Part shown: positions 18,714-32,316 of the stretch, piece by piece
How the letters are laid out: every line of letters starts with the position of its first letter
Numbering within the stretch: position 1 is the stretch's first letter
Origin: Paralvinella palmiformis
Lineage: Eukaryota > Annelida > Polychaeta > Terebellida > Alvinellidae
Assembly: GCA_025642065.1 (NCBI GenBank)
Contig: JAODUP010001159.1
Coordinates: 79,029-143,028, forward strand
Length of the DNA: 64,000 nucleotides
Reading direction: 5' to 3'
Translations under genes and position numbers: made by a program
Notes under the pieces: model-generated
Databases searched by the model: none
The model's input: the letters and a program-made list of their open reading frames with translations, nothing else
What the model was told of the DNA's origin: nothing

Positions 18714-19508
18714 CGTTAGTGTTTGTCACAGGCACTTCTCGGTATTAGTTTAGATTTAGCGTCTGAAATTATTTAGAATTAATTATCATGTAATGTAGAC
18801 ATTGTTGGGCAATAGTTGTCCACGTGCGTTTACTTCATATGCAATATACGTGAAATACTTAACAAAAGGTAACCCCAATATTTAGATAGCTCATACACTA
18901 ATTGCTACATCTCGCGAAAGCTACTAAGTAAAATTATTTCCTATAAACGATAACACATATATTTCGTTTCAAATTGACACAAATGGTGACTTATCTCCTT
19001 CCTGATATGTAATTAACCTCGCGTTGCTTTATTGGGTAATAATTAGTAGACGCGTTTTTCTTTTCACTGACGTCTTGTAGTTGCACGTTGTAATATAAAC
19101 AACACTGATGGCAACTGGTGAGTAAGACGGGCATAATGATAAGAGGTGTGATGTGTTATTTACCCCTAAGCTACAAATCGAGGACCTAGAATTCAATCCA
19201 TGCCACGTTTCACTCCTCTCCAGTGCGGAACCGATAGAGGCTGACGGAACGTGATTGATTTGGTAAATGATGAGTGGCTTTTGATCCCACCAGCCAGAAT
19301 TTGGAATATTGATATATTTGGCAAGAGATCACACAACATTTGGAAAATGGCCACATTACTTCCAATAGAAGCAATCCATGATAAATATTGATCGAGTAAG
19401 CTTATAAAGACATGCGGTCATCGTCCAAAAACAAGTTAACGTAATATTTAAGTCTTTGGTGTGATTGGAGGAATCCGGGCGTGAATAAAGCCTTTAAATT
19501 TATTAACA

Positions 19509-19693
19509 CTTTGATGATGAGTGATGTTTTACGACCACTTTTGTGTACCCGTTAGGCTAAATGGGCCGAGAAACCTCGAAAAGTAATGAAGCGAAGTCAA
19601 AGACGAAACACCTTTCAGATATGCCCACACCGAGATTCGAACTCAGTTGGTAGTAATCTCTGGTCCAACGCACCAGACAACGGAGACGCCTCG
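19509..19693 (-). mobile_element. tRNA-derived SINE, family 1
   Basis: On the minus strand it starts GGCGTCTCCGTTGTCTGGTG, followed by a box A-like region, then box B GAGTTCGAATCTC, a body GACTTCGCTTCATTACTTTT, GGTCGTAAAACATC and a TCATCATC tail. It is too diverged in the stems to be a functional tRNA gene. The body matches the copy at 35601 over its whole length. Confidence 0.82.
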
Positions 19694-19749
19694 ATTAACA
19701 CTATTAAGTTGTGAGCTGGCAAGCGTCCAATGGATCGAGACCAGCGTTG

Positions 19750-19830
19750 GTGAGTGAGTGAGTGAGTGAGTGAGTAGCTTCTTAGTGAGTCAGTGAGTCA
19801 ATCATTTGACTGCCTGACTAACTGACTGAC
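19750..19830. repeat. GAGT block and degenerate GACT continuation
   Basis: Seven uninterrupted GAGT-type units, then degenerate gagtcagtgagtcaatc and ctgactaactgactgac, about 55 bp beyond the family 1 SINE. Confidence 0.75.
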
Positions 19831-19834
19831 AGAT

Positions 19835-21690
19835 ACACATCCCCAGGAAGATGTAACAGACATCCTGAATCGTATAATCCACAATACTGGTAGCTGACAG
19901 TAGGTATAGTATTATATAGTATTATGTACGGATTGACGATACTTCCCTCTAGTAAAATTATTTTCTTCACTAAACAGGTTTGGATTGTTATGTTATGTTG
20001 TGTTATATTATTAAGTGTTTGATGTTCTATCAGGATATTTATGTTATATATAGTTTGTATACACGCTGACCCGGTAATGGTTTATTTTGTGAAAGTCTTA
20101 AACCACAGCATCCCCCCAAAGATGTATTTAATAAGGCGGTAAATGGCATTCCGGTAGCACTTTGAAAAGATCAAATGTGTTATGATGATCATTATGCGTT
20201 CAGCATCAAATAATAAGAGTGTCAGACTGAAAGTGGTTTTCTGTCTGTTATACGTTGACCGTTTCTATGTGTTCTCCTTCAGGAAACAAAATGGACACAG
20301 AATACGTCCCGACCTCTGATGACCGCTGTGACAACATCTAACTCATAAACATATAACTGGCTATTGTCTCGTTATTTATAGGAAGAAGGGAGTTCTAAGA
20401 AAACCCCAACTTGATATTGGCTTTTCTTGGGTTCACTCACTCAAGCCAAACTGACATTGTTATTTAAATATATCAGTATTACTATTTCGAGCAGATGTAA
20501 GCTTAATTTCACGTTTTCGTTTTGAATTTTCTGCAAAATGAGAAAGTGATTATATGCTAGATGTTCTTTTACAATAATTTATTATATTTTTCATTGATAT
20601 AAAAACGGAGAAAGATTAATTAATACAGAGCTAGTAAGTGGTTGATACAGTGCGTCGTTTTAGACATTGTAATTCTGTTTCGTTGTAATTAAAATGTTTG
20701 ATGGTTCAAAATTATTATGTTTCCAATTTCAATTGCAATTTACTAGTCGTGCAGCATGACTCTGCACTCGGTAGCGAGGGATATTATATGTAAACCCTTT
20801 TATATCATAACAAATACGGTTCTGGCTTTACATTTCGTTCAGGCAGCAAGGAACTTACTGTTGAAATTCAGAACAAACATCTCATAACACTTATTATTCC
20901 TTTCCGAAAAACTTATACTCAAATTCTGTTTTATAAAATGAACTAATTTCGCGTGGCTATGCAAAACTGCAAATTAGGTCAAATGACAATTGATGATCGC
21001 TTAGCTGTAAATGTTCTAACCATATTCTAGATAAAATGATTTGATTATTACCGGTAATATTACCGAAATACAAAATCTCATATGACGCATTTAGAGTACT
21101 ACATTTAAATTTAATTTTTAATTTAAATTTTTTAAATAAAAAATAATAAGCTAGTATATGCATGTTTGTAGATGAGATTGTGATTGTTGATAACTTTTAA
21201 TGTATGTCTATATACATCTAAGTGGATGCATATTTTCATTAAACATTGTCCCTAATAATTTGAAGAGCTTTCTTCACAAAGCCTGCTAAGTCATGTACAA
21301 TACCCCGAAAGTATTAAAAACATTGAGATTATTCAATTCTTTTGGCGATACATTTAAATTGTAGTATATATTTTAATATAAATTTATTATTTTCTCTTAT
21401 ATAAATAAATTCAATTCAATTTAATATCCTGATCTACCCAGGTTAGATTTAAGAAATCCATAATAAGCATATTTCTGAGATGGAAGGTTTTTGATAATGC
21501 TAATTATTCTAGATTTTATGTCTAAATCTTTCTCCAGAAATCATCATTATGGAGCTTCTGCACTGTCAAGAAAGTTGTAGATCACAGCAAATAATCGAAC
21601 GTGTACTTGTATTTGTGTGTATGTGTGTTTATCTATATGGGGGTATTTGCTTATGTGTGTATGTGTGTGCGTGGGGGATGCATGTTTGTG
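19835..21690. other. Non-coding, nothing recognised
   Basis: AT-rich, with only a short ttaccggtaa palindrome near 21049. Confidence 0.45.
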
Positions 21691-21696
21691 TGTATT

Positions 21697-21698
<2 letters not shown>

Positions 21699-21762
<64 letters not shown>
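21699..21762. repeat. (TA)n microsatellite
   Basis: About 32 uninterrupted TA units between a TGTGT/TATG-rich stretch and the GAGT array. Confidence 0.95.
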
Positions 21763-21764
<2 letters not shown>

Positions 21765-22139
21765 GAGTGAGTGAGTGGTGAGTGAGTGAGTGGTGGTGAG
21801 TGAGTGAGTGAGTGAGTGAGTGAGTGAGTGAGTGGTGGTGGTGGTGAGTGGTGGTGGTGGTGAGTGGTGGTGAGTGGTGGTGGTGGTGGTGGTGGTGGTG
21901 GTGGTGAGTGGTGGTGAGTGGTGGTGGTGGGGTGAGTGGGTGGGTGGGTGGGTGGGTGGGTGGTGGTGAGTGGTGGTGGTGAGTGAGTGGTGGTGGTGAG
22001 TGAGTGGTGGTGGTGGTGGTGGTGGTGAGTGAGTGGTGGTGGTGAGTGGTGGTGGTGGTGGTGGTGGTGGTGAGTGAGTGAGTGAGTGAGTGAGTGAGTG
22101 AGTGAGTGAGTGAGTGAGTGAGTGAGTGAGTGAGTGAGT
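21763..22139 (+). repeat. GAGT / GGT / GGGT compound satellite array
   Basis: Roughly 375 bp of interleaved (GAGT)n, (GGT)n and (GGGT)n following a 64-bp (TA)n at 21699-21762. Open frames on both strands across it (His/Thr/Ser/Pro/Leu repeats) are artefacts of the repeat. The edges are the (TA)n and the LINE family B remnant. Confidence 0.95.
21938..21960 (+). other. G-quadruplex-forming motif
   Basis: Six consecutive GGG runs each separated by a single T inside the GAGT/GGT array. G3T1 repeats are among the most stable intramolecular G-quadruplex patterns known. Confidence 0.8.
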
Positions 22140-22154
22140 TTCTGTCATTCATTG

Positions 22155-22985
22155 TTGTATGTAATTGCTGACCAATGTGATATTTTTAACTATGCAAAGG
22201 TAACAAATGTCATGTTAACATGGTTCAAGCTAAATTACATTCAGCCAAACCCTGATAAGTTTAAATTTATTTTATTTCATTATGCCTTACAGTCCTCAGA
22301 TAAGTCAATGAAAGTAGGCGATACTATATCGGAACCTTCAGAATCAGTGAAACTTCTTGGTATATTTGTAGACCGCCGATTAAACTTTAATGTACGTATT
22401 TCTGAAACCTGCAATAAGGCAGAAAAATAACTGAGCGCACTAGGTAGGCTAGCGATTATTCTTAAGATAAATATGTTTATCTTCAATGTTTTATCCTCTC
22501 GCATTTTTATTATTGTTAAGTTGTATGGCACTGTTGCTATATATCAGACATGGAGAAAATTGAAAAAAATGAAAAAGAGGGTCCTACGTTATGTCTTTTA
22601 AGATTATACATCATTATATTGAGAATTAAAACAAAAAACAAACAAACAACTATTGTATGTGCAACAACCCAAATAAATATTGTTATAAGTGTACAAAATT
22701 GCTAATAAGGTAGGGCCAATGTATTTATATGAAATGTTCAATTTCAGAGAAATGTCATATGACTTGAGAAATAGTCATATTATTGTACCATTTGATTATA
22801 ACACAATGCACCATAGAAAGTGGGTTCAAAATTATGGAATATGTTGAGTAATGGGCTAAGAGGAACAATGGATTTTACTGCTTTTAAACGATTTGTTATA
22901 ATATGGCAAGGCCCAAATTGTACATCCTTTAATTTTAGATTTTGTTCTTTAAAGCAAATGTGATGCTTTATGTACTTCTTGTCGT
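22155..22985 (+). mobile_element. LINE family B (CR1/Jockey-group) RT C-terminal remnant
   Basis: Begins immediately after the GAGT array. In order: IFNYAKVTNVMLTWFKLN, IQPNPDKFKFILF, SVKLLGIFVDRRLNFNVRI, LSALGRLA, KKRVLRYVF, VYKIANKVGPMYLYEMFNF, REMSYDLRNSHIIVPF, and a WNGP-like end near 22910. These are the thumb and C-terminal blocks of Jockey-superfamily LINEs, but clearly a different lineage from family A. Several stops and frameshifts. The upstream RT core is missing or replaced by the array. Confidence 0.8.
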
Positions 22986-22989
22986 ATTT

Positions 22990-23840
22990 AATGTTTACGT
23001 AAGCCTAGTCTGACTTAATGCCATATATTTATGTTTAGTCTTTCATCTATCACCATACCATTCTCATCTCACATAATCTCATACTTTCACGTTTAAGATC
23101 ATTCGGTTAATAGCTTTCAGCTAATGTAATTGCTATTACAAGACTGACATCCGCGCTGAAGCAGACCGAAATTGCACGTCATTGCTTCGGTACTATTAAA
23201 ACTATATGTTAATGTTAACATTTTCAAACAAGACCTAATGTCTGCTAGTCTAACTATTGTAGTAATAACATTAGTTAATGTTATTTATGACGAGCAGACC
23301 AGAGCTAGTATTGAATGCTATAGTACAAACTGGACAAAACTGGATCTAGGAAAGATAATTATATTCACACATACAACTAAGGCTAATTTTATTTGCAATT
23401 ATAGATGTTATATAAACACACCAACTAACCGAGTTGTGCCTAATGCCACCCCTCGAGATGCGATGCAGTGTTTCTATTCCTGAGTCGTGGTACTTATAAT
23501 GCTTCAATAGCGTACCGTGCTTGTTACAGTCATTTAAATGCTGGATAACCACGCCAAATACCTAAACAGCGTCCGTCCAAAGACGCAAATAGTACATGGA
23601 ATATACAGCTGTAGAACAACTTTTCTTAAAATGCGCGGACCTGGAAATATATAGTCTAAATGCACAGAAACGGAACATCTCAACAGCAGCATAATATGCC
23701 TTGTGATATTTACAGGAGGATCAAATACTTCATAAACATACGAATCTAATAAATAATATGACCTACTCGTCACTAACCATTTATAATAATAATAATAATA
23801 ATTACAAAACCATAGCGCCATTATTCTTGAATAGAATAGA
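22990..23840. other. Non-coding between LINE B and SINE 2
   Basis: A 103-codon open frame at 23172-23483 has no recognisable domain. A short (AAT)n lies at 23784-23800. Confidence 0.45.
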
Positions 23841-24008
23841 GCTCAGTGGCGCACCTAGTACAGTGGTTGGGCATTCTCATAGTCCGGGTACGATGCAAAG
23901 TGCATCAACAATGATCAGATGACAAGGAACCTTAGAAGGGATAAGCGAGTCTGAAAATGTGAGTTTTTCTAATGGTGACGGAACGAAACTATGCTATTTG
24001 ATGACTTA
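23841..24008 (+). mobile_element. tRNA-derived SINE, family 2, degenerate
   Basis: CTCAGTGGCGCACCTAGTAC, a box A-like GTACAGTGGTTGGGCATT, a weak box B (GGGTACGATGC), then a tail part ending GGAACGAAACTATGCTATTTGAT. The start and end words recur together at 59511-59590, which shows this is a repeat unit. Confidence 0.6.
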
Positions 24009-24013
24009 ACACA

Positions 24014-25386
24014 ATTCAGTCTTTTACAGAGACTGATATCAGACAGTTGCTGAAAAGGTCATCTAATGTTTTCTGTTAAGTTGATCCTATGCTTACATGG
24101 CTTGTGAAAGATTGTCTGGGTGTTCTTAAAAGCCCAATTACAAACATAGTTAATAAATCATTATCTCTGAGTGTTTTCCCAAGATCCATGAAAGTTGTCC
24201 TTGTTCAACCATTAATTATTAAAAAACAGTATGGACTCTAAACAAATACATAATCATAATAACATTAATGAATCACTACAGTCTGCCTATGAAAGTGACC
24301 ATAGCACTGAAACAGCTGATATTGGTTAGCCAGTAATATTTGTTCTTCTGGACCTGTATGTTGCATTTGATACAGTTGACCATAATATACCTTTCTCTAG
24401 GTTAAAAACATGTTTGGTCTCTCAGGTAAAGTACTTGAATGGTTTCGATCCTATCTGGAACAATGTTCGCGGAGTGTCTGTTTGTGGTATTTTATCTGAC
24501 ATTCAGCATTTGATATGTGGTGTACCACAGGGTTCAGTTCTTGTTCCTCTGGTTTCACAATTTATACCCGTCCTCTTGCGATTATTGCGCAGTGACATGG
24601 GGTTAAATATCAGTTGTATTGTGATGACACACAGCTTTATTATACCACTGGATCCTGACAATGAATTACATTTCTCCTTTCCCTTGAAGTATTTCCTTGG
24701 ATGACTCAAAATCTTCTAAAACTAAATGATAATAAAATAAATATTATGTATTTGGCATCACCACATTGTGTTAAATCCCTAAAGACACCAACATTACAGA
24801 TGGGTACATCTTCGATTACCCTAATGGGTCAGAAAACAATCTAGGAGTTATTATTGACCAATGTATTAAGGTGTATGAACATGTCACATCAGTATGCTGA
24901 GCTGCCTATTACCATTTTAAGAACGCATCCACTGTTTAAAAGCATTCCTGGTTCAAAAAGCACTTATAACTGAGGTCCTTGTCTTTGTTACATCTCGTAT
25001 AGACTATTGTATCTCACTGTTATATGGCATAAATGATTATAACATTAATCGCCTTCAGTGAATTCAGAATAGTGCAGCCCAAATAGTGATAAATACACGA
25101 AAATATGATCCTATCACGGCAATTCTTCGAAAACTACATTGGCTACCTGTTAGACAGCGTATCCATTTCAGATTTGTATTAATAACTCATAAATCTATTA
25201 TTGATAAGGCCCCAGAATATCTATATGAACTACAGATGAATAATTATTATCTTTTAAATCAATTACAGGGTTTTTACAAACATATTATTTGGGGTATTAT
25301 TATGGTACATATTATTTGTACGTCGCCTTTGAATTGATCCTGCTTTATTAAATATATATTATTATTATTATTACCATTATTATTTT
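24014..25386 (+). mobile_element. LINE family A, RT half and 3' end, decayed
   Basis: Sense copy from FTETDIRQL-equivalent sequence (24020) through the RT to an (ATT)n tail at 25356-25386. Recognisable are NESLQSAYESDHSTETA (24268), GVPQGSVLVPL (24521), YCDDTQLY in place of YADD (24612), SVKSL and LHWLPVRQRIHFRF (25130). A deletion removes the NYKPVSNL block near 24235, and stops and frameshifts are frequent. Probably 5'-truncated at insertion. Confidence 0.88.
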
Positions 25387-25919
25387 AGGATTTAATAAAA
25401 TTCCCGAATACGAGTTATGGGTGTACACATTGTAAATCATGAAATTCATGTAATCTTTAATTCTTTTAATTTGTATGTATCAATTGTTGATTGCTTCGAT
25501 AAACATTAACCTTATGGTGGACACAGCTGCGATTTTGGACTTCATCAATGATAGCGCCTGTGTTCCTTCATATCAATATTGAATGAAGTTATATATAGCA
25601 TGTTAAACACCTGTTCCCAAAGATATCTAATTATTCCTGTTTAACTTTACGGTTTTAAGGAAAAAGGAATACCAATTCCGAAATAAGCTCCAGTAATATG
25701 TATTATCCAAATTGAACAATCTGTTAAGGTAATGTTGGCCTTTGTAACAAATGTTATAAATTTAACTGTTAATCGAAAGTAGAGGGTATATTTCTTCATG
25801 AAATCCGACTGCACAGATAATCTGACATAGCTACAGAAGAAGAATTAGCGTTAGCTTTAATTTTTGTATAGAATGTCGGGCCCAGAACCGGATGGTTCAC
25901 CTTAACATTATCTTTAAAT

Positions 25920-25920
<1 letters not shown>

Positions 25921-25962
<42 letters not shown>
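25921..25962. repeat. (TA)n microsatellite
   Basis: About 20 units. Confidence 0.95.
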
Positions 25963-25965
<3 letters not shown>

Positions 25966-26290
25966 CTAGACGCTAACATCCCTGACCACATCATTTATAT
26001 GAAAGACTAAAAGCATACAAACAGACAGCTTCGAGTTGTCAGATATATCCATATCATACTACAACCATTTCAATTTGGCTCAGCGATTTAACAATGAACT
26101 TAATCTAAGCCTTTGATAATAAATGGTTGCCTTATTTGATCAGCATACTAAAGGTTTGTGTTTTCATAAACAGATAGCAAAACTATGGTTATTTACCAAG
26201 TTAAATGGTAAATGGCCTAGTCCCAACCCACGAGTACCGCCAACTCCCGAACTACTAATGTGTTTGAAATGGTATTATAGTCTAATGTAG

Positions 26291-26376
<86 letters not shown>
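26291..26376. repeat. (TA)n microsatellite
   Basis: About 43 units, followed at 26395-26432 by an imperfect (GTT)n. Confidence 0.95.
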
Positions 26377-26380
<4 letters not shown>

Positions 26381-26439
26381 TTATTTATACGTGTGTGTTG
26401 TTGTTTTGTTGTTGTTGTTGTAGTTGTTGTTAACAGAGG

Positions 26440-29400
26440 TTTTCAAGTTTCGTCTTTTAAAAGTCCATTTTCAAAATACAGACGTGATATTTAGGGTATT
26501 TTAACAATACAGAATCAAATATTATGTAATACAATATATGTTTCCGAGTAATAGTTATTATGGAATTTCATTATTCAAAAGAATAATAGATTAGTCTCTA
26601 TATTGTATCGATGAAATCCTTAAAACCAAATGGTGGTATTCCGTTAAAGAGAGTGATATTTATTTATGTAACTTACCGTTTGTGGAACTTTCTCAAGAGC
26701 AGTTTACTTTAGGCCACATTGAATAGACAGATGGATACGTAGAGAATAAGGACTGATAACGAAATATTTGACTAATCAGTGTCGTAGGACATTAAAAGAT
26801 TATCAGAATATTCAGACTCATCTGATAATCATTATTTACTCAACTTTATTTAGCTTAAAATGAGCTTTAGTGAAGCGATGTTTTTTTTTACTATTTAGAA
26901 ATGTCATAATTAATCACTCTCACTTCCGTATTCATTAATATAAGATTCTTAACAATTTGGGATACATTTATCTATTAAATGGACTATATTTATTCATCTT
27001 ATGATATGATGCATAACACGAAAAAACGGATTGTACTATACTGGAACATATATGAAAATATATATATCAGTTTTCAATGGACTAACTCCATTGCTATGAT
27101 TTATACTTAGCCCTTTAATTTTTCACTATATATTACTGCTACAAGGACACATTATATGTCTACGTCTGGTAACATAAGTACCATTCTAGAATGGGACAGT
27201 TGTTGGAAAGTACAGTTTAACTGAAGTCATTTTTAATTGGTGTGTATAGAAATAAAGGAAACAATAAACTGCAATTGTCGTTGAATTATTACCAAAAGTA
27301 GATGACATACCTCATAAAACCAAGACCCTAATAGCGACCGCAAAGCGTGATCTGAAAATTATATTTTATATTTACGTTGCATTTACTTTGGCATTTTATT
27401 AGTATGGGGGGGTGATTATATTTGAATAATATTTATTTTATGAATTCTAGAGCATATGTTTCGTTGCAATAGAAGTAGAAGACATATTTTTAAAGTTTTT
27501 AAGTCATAATAGTCATAACAGTCCTAAGTGATTACGAAATAATATATCAAAATCCCCACTTCCAGAATGGTATGATAACATTATCAATTTGATTATATGA
27601 AATCTCACTGATTGACTTGTTTACTTTCCTATATGTAAATAAATATATGCCTTAGTTCTTTGTCGGGAAAACCCCACATCTTTCACTTCTTCCAAAGACA
27701 ACTTCATTTATCTCTAGTGATTACAACTAAACTTCACCTGGAACGATTCAACAAGTCAATAATACGCAGTTTATAAACTATATCACTAACTAGAGATTCA
27801 GTGACATTAAGATGTGTAGCAGCGAATGAATGTGGCAGATATAATAAATATAAACTGTTGTGTTTTACTTCGACAAAATACAAAATAATAATGAGCTTCA
27901 TGTTGAAAGTGTAAAACAAGTCATCACTCACTAATTCATTCAGCATCCGTGTAAAGTGGGTCACAACAAACTTTAATGTAACTCACATTCAAAGCTACAT
28001 TCCTGGGATTGTGATACACTGATGTAAGGACTGCAACAAGGGAGCGCCCTAAATAACAAATGTTAATATAACAAGGGATATCACGTCTCGTTTTATTCAC
28101 ATTTCACTCATCAACTCCCTCGGTATGCCAATATATATTATTAAGAACTTACCTTAGTTTTATTATAAATTCGACATTTTTCTTTTCAAATAACTTAGCT
28201 AGTCTGCATCATAATGCAAAACTAAATATCAAGTTTATTGGCCGAAAGTGTGGTGACAGAGAATGTCTTGCAGATTTCCAGTTTATAGATTCGGGTCTGA
28301 CTGAGAGATGTGTCTTAGCTTCATATGATCCCATATTAACTCACTCACTCACTAACTCACTCACTAACTCACTAAATCATTGACTTTATATTCTATAATT
28401 ACACCACCCTTAAATAGTGCCTACTATGTGCTATGACCATAATGCTTCTGTGCCATTCTAAGACACAGTTTCGACATACTGATGGATTTAGATCTTTTCT
28501 TATGATACAGAATGATACTCCATGAATCAATCACGTAACAAGTTGAAGGTTTTGATGAAACTCTTTACAAAGTGATCACATAATTAATTAACGAGATTAA
28601 TCTAATCACAAAAAACACGTGATAGGTGTCTAATACCTAACGGGAGTAATACATGAACTGAGGATAAGTACAATCCCGATAACAAGGTTAACAAACAAAA
28701 AAATAAACATCGTAAGAAATGAATGGCGAAGCCAAACTAATAGTTGGTTATGATTATAAATCAATCTGGCAACATTCATAAATACTGATGGCCCGTTTAA
28801 AATTATTATATTATAAGGTAGGAGTCTACTTATGTGTAATTTTAATACTCGCTACCTGAATACAAATATCACTTAAATTAGAATTAAAAGATTAATACAA
28901 TGATCTTTATCCATTTGTAAATAAAAAGTTATAAAAATGATAGCTATTGCATATTGATGCCTTAATACACCAAACTGTCGGCGTATTTGATCGAATAATA
29001 GAAAATATGTTCATCACCTGAACACGGTATGGCATAAAGCATAAAATAGCTAGAACAACAGCGCATAGTCTACATTTAAAGTACCAAGCTACAATATATT
29101 ACGAAGTTGAAAACGTACCAAAAATTTAACTACTAAATCAAATCTCAATGTACATATTCAGTAAGTTAAATTGACTGCATAAGTTTGAGAGTCGCATTAA
29201 ACCAGTTGCTCAGCTCACATCGGCATGAGGTTAAGCTTATATCAGACTTTAGAGAAACAAAGTGATACACTCTGTGTCCCACCACTGCAAGTCTCAGACC
29301 TAAAGGAAAACAAGTAGATGGCTTATATAGCCTCTGCGCCAGACCACACTAATGTGATAGGCCGAGAAGGAACTATCTAGGGAAGTACCATATTAAAAAT

Positions 29401-29630
29401 GATCCTTCGTTCAATACGTACCTTATAATTGATTCGCTTTGGAAGCATTTGTCGTCAAAATATTGTCAATATTGTCCAAAATTAAATAGTTATGTTTGAA
29501 AATAAACAGATTTAAAATAATTATCGTTTCATCAGATGTCTCCAAAATAAATCATCAGAAAATCTACCAGTTAGACTGGGATGAAACAGGTCATAATCAC
29601 TTGCAAATTTCTGTAAATATTTATAAAACA
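26440..29630. other. Non-coding AT-rich stretch
   Basis: Apart from the ACTC block at 28338, no feature seen. Confidence 0.5.
28338..28384. repeat. ACTC block
   Basis: aactcactcactcactaactcac with few interruptions; nothing recognisable on either side. Confidence 0.7.
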
Positions 29631-29639
29631 AGTTTTCCT

Positions 29640-29845
29640 CACAGGATGGTATATACTTCCTACCAGTGTCCATTTAGTAAAGCCGTCGGTATTAAACTAC
29701 AGATTACATATATAATCTGACATGTCACGTTTAAGGAGCACATGCTATTTAGTGAAATTCTTGTCCATGCCACACCTTTCGAATTAGTAAACAACAAGCT
29801 GTTTCCGTTGTTATAAAGCAGTTCATTAGTCATCCTCATTTAAAT
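29640..29845 (+). repeat. Unclassified diverged dispersed repeat, copy 2
   Basis: See the copy at 6000: gagcacatgctatttagt at 29737 and catatataatct just upstream are the best anchors. A further shared word gataacatcact lies after this copy but before copy 1. Confidence 0.4.
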
Positions 29846-30729
29846 GGCACACTCTGACAAAGTGCCACCGGTGCTCTCCATTTATGACAACACAGCTATT
29901 ATATATAATTCTGAGTAAAAGTAGATACTGCTGATAACATCACTACAGCTTCTAATAAACGTTGTTTATATATATTATAACCATATATATCCACATATAG
30001 TAAAAAGAAGTAAACATAATTACCGTTTTAAGCAGAATACAAGAAAAATGTTTTCTACATATTACCGAAACCTGTAATATCCTGTTATTTTGTCCGTATA
30101 TAGAGGTGAATAATTATCTTGTGCAGTCATCAATTTTAGAGTATCTATTTTATCCAACATTCTACAGATGCAGAAATCAACATTGCAGCCTTGGTATTCG
30201 ATATTAACCTATTGTGAGGTCTTTAACCATACTATATTGAAATTTCAGAAAAGTCCAGCTTAAATGATCGTAACATTATCAACATTTATTGTTATATTTG
30301 GTATTAGTTTACATATGTTGCTTCAGTCAGGTCAGTTAATCACCAATTAGATTGATTGCCCTGAGATAATGTGTCTTGGATCGCGTCACACCTGGTATAT
30401 TTATACCAGAGTCTTCTGGTTAAGGAAACACCGACATGAATCCGATTTGTCTTTATTATTAGTGTATATGGATTTCTTTCGCCTTCTTCCTATGTCTTGC
30501 TCAGGAAGGAAAGGGCTTGGTCACTTATGCCAAATAATGTTAAAAAGTATATACTGTTGATAAGACGAAGAAGAAGATGAAATGACCTACCAGTTGTATT
30601 AATATTTTCCAGTACAATTGACAGTTTCGACTTTGTTATCAATATTTATATCATAGAAAACAGGGATGTAGCACAAAAGTTAGCCAAAGAAGATTAATAA
30701 ACAGTATCATGTTTATTCGGCTAATTCAA

Positions 30730-30990
30730 TCAAGGAATTGTCGGAGAATCGTACTATTATAGGATATTGTCAGTCAGACAACTATTTACTTGTCCAAAGC
30801 GGGAAAGCTGGTTGATATATCGCATAGTACATTGAGGGACGTTGTGGATGAACATGCACCTTTGACGACAAAGGAAATGTCAAGATGACCACTGCTTTCT
30901 TGGTACGATAAGAACATATAAACTTAGTAACAAGTGTAGAGGTTATTTGCATAAATGTACTAATATGAATGAGCTTCAGAATACGAGTTA
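30730..30990 (+). mobile_element. LINE family A, short endonuclease-RT linker fragment
   Basis: Reads LVDISHSTLRDVVDEHAPLT, TKEMSR-stop-PLLSWYDKNI, which aligns with the linker LRYIVDQHVPLRTKQMPSRP of the 44-kb copy. Boundaries are approximate. It could come from a related rather than the same subfamily. Confidence 0.65.
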
Positions 30991-30999
30991 TCTACTATC

Positions 31000-32235
31000 A
31001 TCTTAAGTGAAAGCATTCTTGAAATGTATTGTTATTCGACCTAATCATAGGCACTGTGAGTTAACTGGAGTTAATATATACACAGATAATATCCTGATAA
31101 AAATAATAGGCAACGATTGTCATGAAAAGTCTGCTACATTTTGGAGGATTAACACTGATGAACATCAAACATGGACATATCGTATTACTCATGTAAACAG
31201 AGAAGTGTCGAGATCACAACAAGCAAGTGACATTATATCTTGCATTATTACATAATCACTAGTCATATAGATTACTTGCGTGAGGAAACGGTAGTAAAGC
31301 AGCGTTATCACGCCCCATCATCCTTCATAAAATGGACATTGTGTATTATTAATAAAGCTAATTACAATGGACACACGGATCCACTTCTTGAACATCACGA
31401 ATATTAAAATAGAATAAATTCTATAAACATCTCGTTTCGTTGTTTATTTTGTGTTATAAAAGAAACACACTTTTCCTAGCATTTGCTGATACTATCCAAT
31501 TCAATCAAAATAAGTTTTATTTATATACGTTAATACAATCTGATATGATACATATTATAAAATATATATTGGAAGTTTCAGGAAGACTCCATCTATATGC
31601 CCTTCCAAAAATATAGAATAAGTAGTCATTACCACTCATGAATGTCGACAATGTATCTCATTAGCAATTTAAATATCATCTTAAAGTAAAATTTAAAAAA
31701 ACATGTCCGATACATGAATGAAAAATGCTTAGATTGTAGCCATGTATTATGAAATTCACTTGGGTTCTAATAAAAGAAAGTCTTGATATTAATGTCAATT
31801 CGGATTATTTTTCCATGATATCATAATGGTGTATTATATCCTGGTTTTGTTTCTAAATTCTATCTGATTCTTCTTATGATTTGTTAATGCTTACTATTAG
31901 TTCCTCAGTAAAGGATCTTTCTTACAATTACCGTTGTTTACGACTGATACTCACACATAACTGTCCATCTTCATTTGGAGCCAGGAGGACGACTGCAGTT
32001 ACACTGACTGGTCCCACATTCAAATGTTCTTGGTATTTCATTATTATTGTAATACATCTATAATATACTTATATTTACATCTAAATTGTAAACAAATTCA
32101 TTTATTCATTCATGCGTGGAAGCTGAATTACGAGATTCGGGAGTCTCGTGATTCCTAAGAGCAAAATAGTGTACACTCATATACACGAACATACACACAC
32201 AGAGAAACACACACACATATACCCACACACATACC

Positions 32236-32316
<81 letters not shown>

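Noticed and set aside
21547..22152. 201- and 165-codon open frames of Thr/His/Ser/Pro repeats
   Set aside because: They exist only because GAGT, GGT and TA arrays lack stops in several frames; both strands are open.
23172..23483. 103-codon open frame
   Set aside because: No recognisable motif; overlaps an equally open antisense frame.
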